64,000 nucleotides of DNA from Bacteroidota bacterium (GTDB lineage: Bacteria > Bacteroidota > Bacteroidia > Chitinophagales > Chitinophagaceae): the NCBI GenBank assembly GCA_023422565.1, contig JAFAGR010000021.1, forward strand, positions 1-64,000, read 5' to 3'. Of the stretch, positions 8,451 to 17,336 are shown piece by piece. The translations under genes were made by a program, and so were the position numbers. The notes under the pieces are model-generated. The model was not told where the DNA came from, did not search any database, and worked only from the letters and a program-made list of their open reading frames with translations. How positions within the stretch are numbered: the stretch's first letter is position 1; every line of letters begins with the position of its first letter.

Positions 8451-9181
8451 GAAAATATGGATTGATCGGCAAATCTCTTGATCATTCCTTCTCAAAAAAA
8501 TACTTCGACGAATTGTTTTCGCGGGATGGATCGGGTAACACCTTTGAGTTGTTTTCCCTGGAAAATATAAGTGACTTTCCATCCCTTCTCAAATCAGAAC
8601 CGGCGCTGAAGGGCCTTGCCGTAACCATTCCCTATAAGGAAAGTGTGATGCAGTATCTGGACAGGCTTGATGAATCCGCCTTACTAACGGGAGCGGTTAA
8701 CTGCATTTCTATCGGGCAGCAATTGGCAGGCTATAATACAGATGTAACCGGTTTTGAAGAATCTTTCAAACCCTTACTGGAGGCCCATCACAGCGGTGCA
8801 CTCATTTTCGGTAGCGGCGGGGCATCCAAAGCTGCGCAGTTTGTGTTAAATAAACTTCCGATTCCCTTCATGCTAGTGAGCCGCGATCAGCAGAAAGGTA
8901 TAAGCTATAACTCAATTGATGCCGATCTTCTTTCAAAATATCCTGTGCTTATCAATTGCACTCCCGCCGGCATGTACCCGGCCATACACGAAACTTTGCC
9001 AATCCCCTTTCATTTAATAAGCAACCGGAATTTGTTGTTTGATATGGTGTACAATCCTGCCGAAACTCTTTTTCTAAAGGAAGGAAAAAGCCGGGGGGCA
9101 AAAACGGAAAATGGTTTGAAGATGCTTTACATTCAGGCGGAGGCCAACCTGGCCATATGGGAAGGGCGCGATAAATTTTAG
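8447..9181 (+). CDS. aroE: Shikimate dehydrogenase
   Basis: AroE reduces 3-dehydroshikimate to shikimate with NADPH in aromatic amino acid synthesis. The 244-aa length is on the short side, typical of Bacteroidota. Substrate-site motifs are visible: SLDHSFSKKYF (residues 9-19), VTIPYKE with the catalytic lysine (about residue 65) and YNTDVTGF with the catalytic aspartate (about 100). The nucleotide-binding loop is GSGGASKAAQ. It is coupled to the upstream comA-like gene by an ATGA overlap and converges on rdgB with a 4-bp 3' overlap. Confidence 0.95.
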   Translation: MRKYGLIGKSLDHSFSKKYFDELFSRDGSGNTFELFSLENISDFPSLLKSEPALKGLAVTIPYKESVMQYLDRLDESALLTGAVNCISIGQQLAGYNTDVTGFEESFKPLLEAHHSGALIFGSGGASKAAQFVLNKLPIPFMLVSRDQQKGISYNSIDADLLSKYPVLINCTPAGMYPAIHETLPIPFHLISNRNLLFDMVYNPAETLFLKEGKSRGAKTENGLKMLYIQAEANLAIWEGRDKF

Positions 9182-9762
9182 CCGGCTTGCTGTTCCAGAA
9201 ACCGGATGAGTTTTTCCATCGCTTTCTTACGGTGACTAAACGTGTTTTTCTCTTCCATCGTCATTTCTGCAAATCTCCGCACATCTCCATCCGGGATGAA
9301 TACCGGGTCGTATCCAAAGCCATCCGATCCCGCTATCTCAGAAGCAATGTGGCCCTTACAGATGCCTTCAAAAAAATACTTCTCTCTGTTGAGGATAAGG
9401 CAGATCACGGTGCGGAATTGTGCGTCGCGTTTTTCTTTGCCGGCAAGATTTTGTAAAAGTTTTTCAATGTTGGCCTTGTCTGAAGCGGGTTCGCCGGCAT
9501 ACCGTGCGCTCTTCACCCCCGGTTCTCCATTAAGGGCCTGAACCTCCAGGCCGGTATCTTCACTGAAACAATTTGTACCGGTAAGGTTGTAAATCGTTTG
9601 CGCTTTTTCAAACGCGTTTTCCTCAAGTGTTGAATGGGGCTCGGGTATATCGATGTTTATACCTGCTTCTTTAAGAGTGGAAATCTGAAACCGGCCTCCA
9701 AGAACCTTACGAACTTCATTTACTTTGTTGGCGTTATTCGTGGCGAAGATGAGATTTTGCAT
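9178..9762 (-). CDS. rdgB: Non-canonical purine NTP pyrophosphatase (RdgB/HAM1)
   Basis: This house-cleaning enzyme hydrolyses dITP, ITP and XTP to monophosphates, keeping damaged purines out of DNA. Using the ATG at 9762 gives 194 aa with the family start MQNLIFATNNANKVNEV. Further motifs are SEDTGLEVQALNGEPGVKSARYAG and GFGYDPVFIPDG, plus the C-terminal SHRKKAMEKL. The longer frame to 9810 would overlap the upstream gene by 37 bp and adds non-family sequence. With 9762 the gap is 11 bp, consistent with a two-gene operon. Confidence 0.95.
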   Translation of the reverse strand: MQNLIFATNNANKVNEVRKVLGGRFQISTLKEAGINIDIPEPHSTLEENAFEKAQTIYNLTGTNCFSEDTGLEVQALNGEPGVKSARYAGEPASDKANIEKLLQNLAGKEKRDAQFRTVICLILNREKYFFEGICKGHIASEIAGSDGFGYDPVFIPDGDVRRFAEMTMEEKNTFSHRKKAMEKLIRFLEQQAG

Positions 9763-9773
9763 GTTTATACAGG

Positions 9774-10253
9774 TTAGCTCAGCGAAAACAGTTTTTTCAA
9801 TCCCATCCAAAGATCTTTCTTAGCTGTGGCGTCATTTTGCAGTGCGGAAAGTGCCGGTGCTGCAAGATATGTGCAGCCATTAAAAGGCTGAACCTGGAAG
9901 TGCGGAAACTGGAGAGGAAGCCCGAGTTTATCTTGCCCGACGCCGAATAAGATAACTTTTTCGGGTAGAAAATGGGGGATAACCTGACCTGCTGGATCAG
10001 CCTGTTTTTCCACGTTTACGAGCGCAACATCGCTCATGGCCAGCCCGCATGGAAGCAGCACCTTGCCGAGGAACTCAAGATCAGTATCTGAGATAAATGG
10101 AAAACTATTTTCCGCAACCAGTATCAGAATTCTTTTTGCGTAACCGCCGATGTGCCCGGGAAGGGAAGCGTTTGACTCTGAGCTGAAATCATATAATGCG
10201 TTTTTATACAATTGCTTTGCAAGGAAGGGTGAAAGTTGAACATCCAGACTCAT
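9774..10253 (-). CDS. Conserved hypothetical protein upstream of rdgB
   Basis: This 159-aa soluble protein has no signal peptide. It shows an alternating alpha/beta pattern with hydrophobic strands (RILILVAE, VALVNVE, KVILFGVG), so a small Rossmann-like fold is plausible. I do not recognise a named family with confidence. It sits 11 bp upstream of rdgB on the same strand. A role in nucleotide or DNA metabolism is only a guess from position. Confidence 0.65.
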   Translation of the reverse strand: MSLDVQLSPFLAKQLYKNALYDFSSESNASLPGHIGGYAKRILILVAENSFPFISDTDLEFLGKVLLPCGLAMSDVALVNVEKQADPAGQVIPHFLPEKVILFGVGQDKLGLPLQFPHFQVQPFNGCTYLAAPALSALQNDATAKKDLWMGLKKLFSLS

Positions 10254-10299
10254 AATAGCGGTTTAGCCGGGGAAATTTTCGTTTCTTTGCGTAAAATTA

Positions 10300-11370
10300 A
10301 TGATTATGATAGCTGCAGCCGATTTTAATATCACCAGGGTTGAAAGAAGTAAGTTGAAAGACATTAACCTGGAAAATATTCCCTTTGGCCGGTACTTTAC
10401 TGACCATATGCTGGAAGTGGATTATGAAGACGGGGAGTGGAAAACAGTAGAGATCAAACCCTATCAACCCTTGTTAATGGCCCCAAGCGTGGCCGCCCTG
10501 CATTATGGCCAGGCAATTTTTGAAGGAATAAAGGCTTATAAAGACGAGGCCGGCAATGCTGCTATCTTCCGCCCACACGATAACTTCAAGCGTTTTAATA
10601 TCTCTGCAGAGCGTATGCAGATGCCGGTGGTACCTGAAGAGATTTTCATGGAAGGCATGAGAGTATTGCTTGAAATGGATCAAAACTGGATCCCTTCTCA
10701 AACTGATCATTCACTTTATATCCGACCGTTCATGTTCAGTTCCGACGAAATGATCGGAGTTCGTCCCAGTGAGAAGTACAAATTCATGATCATATTAAGC
10801 CCTACAGGGCCGTATTACGCTACGCCAATGCGCATTTACGTGGAGGAGCAGTATGTTCGGGCTGTTGCCGGTGGTATCGGTTACGTTAAAGCCGCCGGAA
10901 ACTATGGAGCGGCAATGTATGCTACCGCGGAGGCGAAGAAGAAAGGTTACGACCAGGTGCTTTGGACGGACGCGTTTGAACATAAATATGTTCAGGAGTG
11001 TGGAACCATGAATGTGTTCTTTATCATAGGAAACAAGGCGGTTACCCCCGGATTGGAAACAGGAACTATTCTGGCAGGTGTAACGCGGGACAGTGTTATT
11101 ACCATGCTGAAGGAAAAGGGAATTGAAGTGGAAGAAAGAAGAATTGCAATTGATGAAATTATCGAGGCTCATAAAGCCGGCCATTTAAAGGAAGTGTTCG
11201 GAACCGGAACGGCGGCCACTATTTCTTTGATAAAAGAATTAAGATATAAAGATTATGTGATGGAGTTCGACATTAACAGCTGGAAGATCACCAACGAAAT
11301 TAAGAACGGCCTGAACGATATACGCTACGGAAGGGCCAAGGATACACACGGCTGGATGTACAAAATCTGA
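10300..11370 (+). CDS. ilvE: Branched-chain amino acid aminotransferase
   Basis: This PLP enzyme interconverts Leu/Ile/Val and their 2-oxo acids. The 356-aa length and motifs fit the class IV, BCAT type II group: AIFRPHDNFKRFNISAERM, GYVKAAGNYGAAM with the Schiff-base lysine (about residue 195), ECGTMNVFF, GTILAGVTRDS and VFGTGTAA. Two in-frame ATGs (10300 and 10306) precede AAADFNITRV and either may be used. A terminator follows, separating it from the rpsL operon. Confidence 0.95.
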   Translation: MIMIAAADFNITRVERSKLKDINLENIPFGRYFTDHMLEVDYEDGEWKTVEIKPYQPLLMAPSVAALHYGQAIFEGIKAYKDEAGNAAIFRPHDNFKRFNISAERMQMPVVPEEIFMEGMRVLLEMDQNWIPSQTDHSLYIRPFMFSSDEMIGVRPSEKYKFMIILSPTGPYYATPMRIYVEEQYVRAVAGGIGYVKAAGNYGAAMYATAEAKKKGYDQVLWTDAFEHKYVQECGTMNVFFIIGNKAVTPGLETGTILAGVTRDSVITMLKEKGIEVEERRIAIDEIIEAHKAGHLKEVFGTGTAATISLIKELRYKDYVMEFDINSWKITNEIKNGLNDIRYGRAKDTHGWMYKI

Positions 11371-11393
11371 TGATTTTCAATATATTCTTTAGC

Positions 11394-11425
11394 AGAAGCC
11401 GCCTGTTTGGGCGGTTTCATTTTTT
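11394..11425 (+). terminator. Rho-independent terminator of ilvE
   Basis: The stem AAGCCGCC / GGGCGGTT is followed by TTTCATTTTTT, 24 bp after the ilvE stop. Confidence 0.8.
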
Positions 11426-11473
11426 GTATAAAAAAAGTTTTAAAAATCAGTTTTTCAACTCAAAGGTTTTTCC

Positions 11474-11481
11474 TACCTTTG
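11474..11481 (+). promoter_or_regulatory. -7 element of rpsL-rpsG (TACCTTTG)
   Basis: This is an exact TAnnTTTG match, 37 bp before the rpsL start. Confidence 0.65.
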
Positions 11482-11518
11482 CCGTCCGAAAAATCGGGAT
11501 GAAATAAAAAGGTCTATA

Positions 11519-11899
11519 ATGCCCACTATTCAACAATTAGTAAGAAAAGGTAGAGAAATTATAAAGTCTAAGAGCAAATCCAGGGCGCTGGACAGTTGTC
11601 CGCAGCGCAGGGGCGTTTGCACAAGGGTGTACACCACTACGCCCAAGAAACCAAACTCTGCATTGAGGAAGGTAGCTAAAGTTCGTTTGACGAATAAAAT
11701 TGAGGTGATCGCTTACATTCCGGGTGAAGGCCACAACCTGCAGGAGCACTCTATCGTGCTTATCCGCGGAGGAAGGGTGAAGGATCTTCCGGGTGTACGT
11801 TACCATATTGTTCGCGGAAGTCTTGATACTGCCGGTGTAAAAGACCGCAAACAAAGCCGCAGCAAATACGGTACTAAGAGAGAAAAAGCAAAAAAATAA
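11519..11899 (+). CDS. rpsL: 30S ribosomal protein uS12
   Basis: This decoding-centre protein has the universal S12 sequence over 126 aa: PTIQQLVRKGR at the N-terminus, TPKKPNSALRKVAKVRLTN with the streptomycin-relevant lysine in its wild-type form, and PGEGHNLQEHSIVLIRGGRVKDLPGVRYHIVRG. It is the first gene of a two-gene operon with rpsG, 49 bp downstream. Confidence 0.99.
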   Translation: MPTIQQLVRKGREIIKSKSKSRALDSCPQRRGVCTRVYTTTPKKPNSALRKVAKVRLTNKIEVIAYIPGEGHNLQEHSIVLIRGGRVKDLPGVRYHIVRGSLDTAGVKDRKQSRSKYGTKREKAKK

Positions 11900-11948
11900 T
11901 TAACAGCATTAATAATTAAGGTTATTAATACCCAATAAATAAACAACA

Positions 11949-12416
11949 ATGCGTAAAGCACAAGCCAAGAAACTTCCATTAGCCCCTGACCCTAAGTTCA
12001 ATGACAAACTGGTTACCCGTTTTGTGAACAACCTGATGTGGGAAGGTAAAAAAAGCGGTGCCTATAATATTTTCTACGACGCCCTTGAAAAAGTAGCTAA
12101 GCAAACCGGCGAGGATGGTTACGAGGTTTGGAAGAAAGCTCTTACCAACATCACTCCTGGTGTAGAGGTGCGCAGCCGCCGTATCGGTGGTGCCACTTTT
12201 CAGATCCCTGCGGAAGTTCGCCCGGACAGGAAGGTTTCCCTCAGCATCAAATGGATGATCCGTTACAGCCGTGAACGTAATGGCCGTAGCATGTCAGACA
12301 AACTGGCGAATGAGATAGTAGCGGCAAGCAAGGGTGAAGGTGCTTCATTTAAGAAGAAGGAAGATACTCATCGTATGGCTGAAGCGAATAAGGCATTTGC
12401 TCACTTCAGAATTTAA
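11949..12416 (+). CDS. rpsG: 30S ribosomal protein uS7
   Basis: This 155-aa protein is the primary binder of the 16S rRNA 3' domain. Family motifs are MRKAQAKK at the start, LVTRFVNNLMWEGKKS, RSRRIGGATFQIPAEVRP and the C-terminal HRMAEANKAFAHFR. A strong terminator follows. In many bacteria fusA would come next, but here the gene order is interrupted. Confidence 0.99.
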   Translation: MRKAQAKKLPLAPDPKFNDKLVTRFVNNLMWEGKKSGAYNIFYDALEKVAKQTGEDGYEVWKKALTNITPGVEVRSRRIGGATFQIPAEVRPDRKVSLSIKWMIRYSRERNGRSMSDKLANEIVAASKGEGASFKKKEDTHRMAEANKAFAHFRI

Positions 12417-12441
12417 TCGACGAAAGATAATTTTTTAAAAA

Positions 12442-12468
12442 GATCCGGACTTGTTCCGGATTTTTTTT
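12442..12468 (+). terminator. Rho-independent terminator of rpsL-rpsG
   Basis: The stem ATCCGGA / TCCGGAT is followed by eight T residues, 25 bp after the rpsG stop. Confidence 0.9.
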
Positions 12469-12485
12469 GTGCCGTTTATACAGGG

Positions 12486-12894
12486 TTACCTGTCGGTTAT
12501 AACCTTAAAGCGCGTGGCGCTATGGTTTGGGAGGAGTTCTACTTTCAGGTGTCTTAAAAACTCTAACGCAGGGGTAGCCTGGGTCAGTTTCAGACGGTTA
12601 TCACTTTTAGCCGCGTTAATGGTAAAATTAGTGTGAAGAATGAGATTTGGAGCTAAGAAAAGGTAAGGTTGCCCGGTAAGATCTTTACAATTTTCTTTAA
12701 TTCAAGGCCTGTCCGATCGGAAAACAGTTGATCTTCTACCTATTAAAAGGAATAGTGAATGAAAGGTTCGTGGTAATATCTCCTTTCTTACGGACCCAAG
12801 TATCAAGTTTATCAGACACTACGCGGCTAAAAGTTATAACCGGCCTAATCAAGGGCAGCGGCCACAAAGAGAAAATATGACGTGATGGCCCGCG
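12486..12894 (-). pseudogene. Decayed coding remnant with two frameshifts
   Basis: Reading the minus strand from 12894 gives protein-like sequence without a start: ...RPVITFSRVVSDKLDTWVR, then GDITTNLSFTIPFN. It meets a TAG at 12738. A frame change there continues as VEDQLFSDRTGLELK, and a second near 12695 continues as ENCKDLTGQPYLFLAPN..., ending HSATRFKVITDR at the TAA of 12488. The pieces join smoothly and have ordinary amino-acid composition, so I read them as the 3' part of a lost gene of about 135 surviving codons. The family is not recognised. It lies directly 3' of the PKD gene on the same strand. Confidence 0.55.
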
Positions 12895-12895
12895 T

Positions 12896-15736
12896 TTATT
12901 TGATCAATAAAATCGTTCCCTTCTGCGTGATCACAGATCCCTCACATTCAACCTGAGCAACCCAAACAAAATTTTGCGAGTTGAAATTATTTTTCCCCTT
13001 CCATGTTCCATCCCATCCTAAACTTGGCGCATTGGGTGAGAAATTCCTTCTTTCAAACACCTTCATTCCCTGACGGTCGAACACCATGAAGCTTAATATT
13101 TTTTCGAAGCCTCGTGCGATGGGGTAGAAGTAATCGTTTAACCCGTCACGGTTTGGAGTGAAGGCATTAGGTACCAACAGGGTACTGTTCATACAGTTCA
13201 CGATAACTTTCACCTTGTCGCTGGCCACGCAGCCGTTCCTGTCGGTCACATTTACGGTATACTCACGGTTTGTAAGTAAGGTGCCCGAAGGATTTGGACA
13301 ATCGGCGCAGCTTAATCCATCGCCAAGCGGTTCCCAGGAATAAGACACGATGTCCGGGCCATAGCTGGCGTTAATTATAAATGGCGTATTAAAATCCTGC
13401 CTGATATCTGCACCGGCATTCACTACCGGGTTGGCATAAATTCTCAATGAAGCTGTGGCAGTATCACTAAAGCAACCTACAGAATCGCGGATAACCACGG
13501 TGTATTCTGATGATTGTTGAGGCGAGGCCGTAGCGGCAAACGGATTGGAAGCGTTAAGACCCGCAGCAGGTAACCAGCTTATGATACCTTCCGCATCATC
13601 ATTTAATTTATAGGTCACGGTTTCGCCCAAACAAACGGCGGTATCGGCCGGACTCACACGAAGATCGATAGGCCCGTAAACCTTAATCATAGAACTGTCG
13701 CTGTTCTTACATCCGTATTCGCTGATGGCATTGGCTATGTAATTAGTAGAGGTGGTGGGGCGCACAATCACCGAATCGCAATTGTTGCAATTCATTCCGG
13801 GAAGCGGGCTCCAGGTGATCTCGTCTGAGGAATATGCAATTAGTTCAAGCGAGTTACCAAGGCAAAGCGTATCGTGCCTCGGAAGGATATCAACGATTGG
13901 CAAGGGCCTGATTCTGATAGGAACTTTCGTCTTTTGCATACAATTGCTCACGTCAGTAGCCGTGAGGGTGATGTTGTATGAGCCGGGCATTGGGTAACTA
14001 TAAGGGTCTGGCGTATGGGCAGTGTCACCTTCATCATTTCCAAAATTCCATTCCCAGTTCGAAATAGGTTCATAGTCATAAAAGGGATAAGAGTTGTTAA
14101 TGAATGCCACCGTACTATCATAGCACAAACTAAAGGGAGTGGAAAAATCGATCACGGGCCCCTTCACTCTAACGGGCTCGGATAAACGAACCGTGTCATG
14201 GCAGGTTCCCGGGTAATTGTCTTTTATAACAAGGAAGTCGTCATACAAGCCGTGGGCGGTAGGGAAGTATTGAAGATGATTTACCGTACCATTGTTCACC
14301 ACCTCGCCATTTACATGGAACTCGTATGTAAACCCGGATTCGGGATCATAATCGCGTTCTACGTGATACCGGATCATACTGTCTTTACAAACAGAGTTTT
14401 TATCGCTTATAAAAAGCGGCAAAGCAGTATAGATCGCCTTCCGTACACTGTCCCTGCAACCGGTTATATCATCCACCAATAAAAGATCCGCATAAAAGGA
14501 GCCGCTTGTAGGGAAAACGTGGGCGCCATGAAAGCTGGTAGTATCTTTTACATTCGGGTCATCGCCATAGGTCCACGCAAGGTGATCAATATTGCCCAGA
14601 GATTGATTCGGGAAGGTGAAACTGTTTAGCGCATCACATGTATTACGCACATTGAATGCAGAAATAACACCTTCAATATGGATCTGTGTGCTATCCGGAG
14701 TTCCGGGGCAACCGTTTTGATAAGGTGTTACAGAAACCATCATATCACCCAACTTCCTGTACCGGTGTTCAGTGAGATTGGTATTAACACTATCGGTTCG
14801 GCCGTCGCCAAAGTTCCACAGATAGTATTCAGCCCCTGAAGCTAGGGCGTTCATCTCCACATATTCTGACCCGCAAAATGTGTCCCTCCCGCTCACCATT
14901 CCGTGCGAAAGATTAGTAGGAGGCAGGCCGAAACCGAATTCAGGAAAATAATATTCATTCTTGCATCCTAAATTAGTTGTTACCGTAACCTTTGCTGAGG
15001 TAATATCATCGGTAGTGGTGTAGCTGTGTTGAATATTGTTTGAAGTATTTGCTACCGGTGCAGATCCGTCGCCAAATTCCCACAATATGTTAGCGATACC
15101 ATCTTCCGGGATCAACTGGGTGGAAACGCGGAACTGCGGACGCGCAGGAAGGCAGCCGCTGGTAATGTTCATGGTACCCGTTACCTGCAGCGGGTTTATA
15201 TTAACCGTGGTGGTCGATTCCTGCGAACAACCTTGTGCGTTAAACGACTTAACCCGCACGGTAAAACTACCGAATGAAGTGAAATTGTGAGAAACCTGGT
15301 TTGATGAGGAAGTGATAGGCTGACTTCCATCGCCAAAGTCCCATATATAATTTCCGGTGCTCGTGCCCGAAGCGGTGAAACTCACCTCGCCGGTTTTGCA
15401 ATGCAAAGTTCGTTCTGCGGTTAAAGTAACATTCGGGCTGCGGTGGATGACGATGGTTTTTTCGGTGGTTACGGCTACATCTCTGTAAACAGCTATCAGT
15501 TTTATTTTATATGTACCGGGATTGACGTAGGTAATTCTTTCTATCGGCTGATTTCCCATACGGCCATTTCCAAAATCCCATACAAAAGACTCGGGGTTTC
15601 CTGAACTTGTTTGCTGAAAAGTTACTACTTGCGGTGCGCAAAAACTACCGTTGGGTGTACTAATACTAAAATTTGCTGTCTGAGACAGGCAGGGAAGTGA
15701 GAGAAAGACACATAAAATTGGGTACAAAATCTTCAT
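12896..15736 (-). CDS. PKD-repeat surface protein with T9SS type B sorting domain
   Basis: This 946-aa protein is secreted (signal peptide residues 1-18) and carries about six PKD-type beta domains, marked by WDFGNG, WDFGDGS, WEFGDGS, WNFGDGR, TYGDD and WNFGND. A region with paired cysteines (CNNCDS, CADCPNPSG) follows. The last 90 residues are the gliding-motility-associated C-terminal domain (NAFTPNRDGLNDYFYPI... to KGTILLIK), the type B signal for export by the type IX secretion system. It is likely a cell-surface or extracellular adhesin-like protein. It lies between rpsG and fusA on the opposite strand. Confidence 0.9.
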   Translation of the reverse strand: MKILYPILCVFLSLPCLSQTANFSISTPNGSFCAPQVVTFQQTSSGNPESFVWDFGNGRMGNQPIERITYVNPGTYKIKLIAVYRDVAVTTEKTIVIHRSPNVTLTAERTLHCKTGEVSFTASGTSTGNYIWDFGDGSQPITSSSNQVSHNFTSFGSFTVRVKSFNAQGCSQESTTTVNINPLQVTGTMNITSGCLPARPQFRVSTQLIPEDGIANILWEFGDGSAPVANTSNNIQHSYTTTDDITSAKVTVTTNLGCKNEYYFPEFGFGLPPTNLSHGMVSGRDTFCGSEYVEMNALASGAEYYLWNFGDGRTDSVNTNLTEHRYRKLGDMMVSVTPYQNGCPGTPDSTQIHIEGVISAFNVRNTCDALNSFTFPNQSLGNIDHLAWTYGDDPNVKDTTSFHGAHVFPTSGSFYADLLLVDDITGCRDSVRKAIYTALPLFISDKNSVCKDSMIRYHVERDYDPESGFTYEFHVNGEVVNNGTVNHLQYFPTAHGLYDDFLVIKDNYPGTCHDTVRLSEPVRVKGPVIDFSTPFSLCYDSTVAFINNSYPFYDYEPISNWEWNFGNDEGDTAHTPDPYSYPMPGSYNITLTATDVSNCMQKTKVPIRIRPLPIVDILPRHDTLCLGNSLELIAYSSDEITWSPLPGMNCNNCDSVIVRPTTSTNYIANAISEYGCKNSDSSMIKVYGPIDLRVSPADTAVCLGETVTYKLNDDAEGIISWLPAAGLNASNPFAATASPQQSSEYTVVIRDSVGCFSDTATASLRIYANPVVNAGADIRQDFNTPFIINASYGPDIVSYSWEPLGDGLSCADCPNPSGTLLTNREYTVNVTDRNGCVASDKVKVIVNCMNSTLLVPNAFTPNRDGLNDYFYPIARGFEKILSFMVFDRQGMKVFERRNFSPNAPSLGWDGTWKGKNNFNSQNFVWVAQVECEGSVITQKGTILLIK

Positions 15737-16042
15737 GATCGATTCCGGTGATTTTTCTAAGTAAGCGGTCTTTCATAAAAATTCAAATCCTGTGCCTGAT
15801 CAACGGAATGCTAAAATTTGTGCAAAATCATTCCGATTCGTTAAAAATTTTACTCACTAATTGCGGGTGTGAAGACAAGGTGGGGTTCTTACGGCAGGAT
15901 ATTAGGGGGAGTGTAAAATACAATTAAAACCCGAAAATCCAAACTTTTCCTTGATAAATAAGGCTTTCCGGCTCGGCCGTAAGCAGAACGCAATGATTTT
16001 AAACCTTTTGTATTAATAAAAAATATTATACAATCCCTAAAT
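15737..16042. other. Intergenic region, nothing recognised
   Basis: This gap lies between two minus-strand genes. It is AT-rich near 15800-15860 and 16010-16040. An open frame here (15889-16128, minus) overlaps the neighbouring gene and lacks family features, so I do not call it. No hairpin terminator or clear -7 element stands out. Confidence 0.5.
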
Positions 16043-17035
16043 CTAGTTTGAAGTTTGGGTGGAATCAATAATAGGGGTTGTTTCAGGTGGCGGTAACAAC
16101 TGTATGGTATCTTCAACCGGCTTTTCAACGGGTTTTGGTGTTTCTACCGTTTCTTCTGATGTGGGCTTTTCCTTATCAGAATTATCCGTAGGTTCTGCCG
16201 TGGATGAATTTTCATCGGTTGCAGGCGTTTCAGTTTCAGAGCCTTCTTCTGAACCGGTTTTCTTTCCTTTTTTCGAGGCCCGCTTTGCCTGTGCCTTTTT
16301 AAGCTTCTTATTTGATGCCTTTTCGGCTGCGGCATCCCCATCCATCTTCATTATGGCATGGTGTATCATAAAATAGTACAACTTATAGGTGCCTTCGTCG
16401 GTCATTGCCGTGGTTACGTAAAGGGTACGCTTGCTGCGGTCTTTTTCGGTTGCCTTTTTTGTCAGCGACAAACCTACATTGGGTATAAAATAATCTCCAT
16501 CGTTGAGCCCGAGGGAGAAAAAAGGAATTTCAGGTTTGTTCCCCTTACCGCTTCCGCTGTATATCATGGCTTCCATTATCTTGTCGGCAAGGGCCATAAA
16601 ATACTTCGCACTGTCCTTGTTCCCCAATTGATGATAGGCAAAGGAGCGTTCCTTAAGCGTGCTCAAACTTAGCGGATGCTTGGCCAGATAAGTTTTTGAT
16701 TCGATTAGCGCGTCTTCATAGTAGCCATTGTCATTTAATTCAATGATCTCTTTCTCGGTTTCCATCTGTTCCACCGGCCTGTAATTCGGGTTTTCGGTAA
16801 AACCGATCATCAGGGCCAGGGTTTCACCGCGGGTAAGGCTGGTATCATTTTCCAGGAATCGGCGTAAAAGCTTGTTATAGGCCAGGGTGTCGTTCTTATC
16901 CTTTGTTCTTTCCAAAATCATTCGAAAATCCCGGCCATAGTCGAAGGCCGGCCCCGTAACCACCTGGTTACTGATCATTTGGGCCGAGGTAAGTGTGCTA
17001 ATAAGTAAAAAGAGAATGGTATAAGTCAGTTTCAT
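16043..17035 (-). CDS. Secreted DUF4919-like protein
   Basis: This 330-aa protein has a signal peptide (residues 1-18, ending TSAQ) and an alpha-helical, TPR-like body (about 30-220) with the family-like stretches FDYGRDFRMILERTKDKND and ALMIGFTENPNYRPVEQ. The last 110 residues are low complexity: first Lys/Ala-rich, then Glu/Thr/Pro-rich and probably disordered. I assign DUF4919 by resemblance only; function is unknown. It is transcribed toward the PKD gene and may share its transcript. Confidence 0.65.
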   Translation of the reverse strand: MKLTYTILFLLISTLTSAQMISNQVVTGPAFDYGRDFRMILERTKDKNDTLAYNKLLRRFLENDTSLTRGETLALMIGFTENPNYRPVEQMETEKEIIELNDNGYYEDALIESKTYLAKHPLSLSTLKERSFAYHQLGNKDSAKYFMALADKIMEAMIYSGSGKGNKPEIPFFSLGLNDGDYFIPNVGLSLTKKATEKDRSKRTLYVTTAMTDEGTYKLYYFMIHHAIMKMDGDAAAEKASNKKLKKAQAKRASKKGKKTGSEEGSETETPATDENSSTAEPTDNSDKEKPTSEETVETPKPVEKPVEDTIQLLPPPETTPIIDSTQTSN

Positions 17036-17150
17036 ATTTATAAATAGGGCAGAAAGTTATATAAAATAATGATGCACGCCCTGTGATCCCGGAAGATCAG
17101 GAAGAGAAAATGTTACGTTAAAACCACACATCTTTACCAGAAAAAGTGCT

Positions 17151-17158
17151 TATCTTTG
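17151..17158 (+). promoter_or_regulatory. -7 element of fusA (TATCTTTG)
   Basis: This exact TAnnTTTG match lies 178 bp before the fusA start, giving fusA its own promoter and a long untranslated leader. Confidence 0.6.
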
Positions 17159-17164
17159 CGGCCG

Positions 17165-17336
17165 CTAAATGGGTCAACATTTCCGGTTCGCGTTGAAACT
17201 ATTTAGCTATCTATGAGAGTCTGAATCTATAATATCGCCCCCGCCGCATTAAGCCGGTGAACAATGGGGAAGGTGTATCCCGTACACATCACATCTTTTA
17301 AATACAATAAACATTCTAATTTTTAAATAATCAAAA
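17165..17336 (+). promoter_or_regulatory. Long 5' leader of fusA
   Basis: About 170 nt separate the likely transcription start from the fusA ATG. The leader is GC-richer than a normal spacer and includes a small GTGTA / TACAC hairpin (about 17273-17287). It could carry autoregulation, as translation genes often do, but no known leader motif is recognised. Confidence 0.35.

Noticed and set aside
12451..12636. 61-aa frame on the plus strand after rpsG
   Set aside because: It begins inside the rpsG terminator hairpin and is antisense to the better-supported gene remnant.
15889..16128. 79-aa frame on the minus strand
   Set aside because: It overlaps the start of the sequence encoding the 3' end of the DUF4919-like gene, has no recognisable motif and no promoter.
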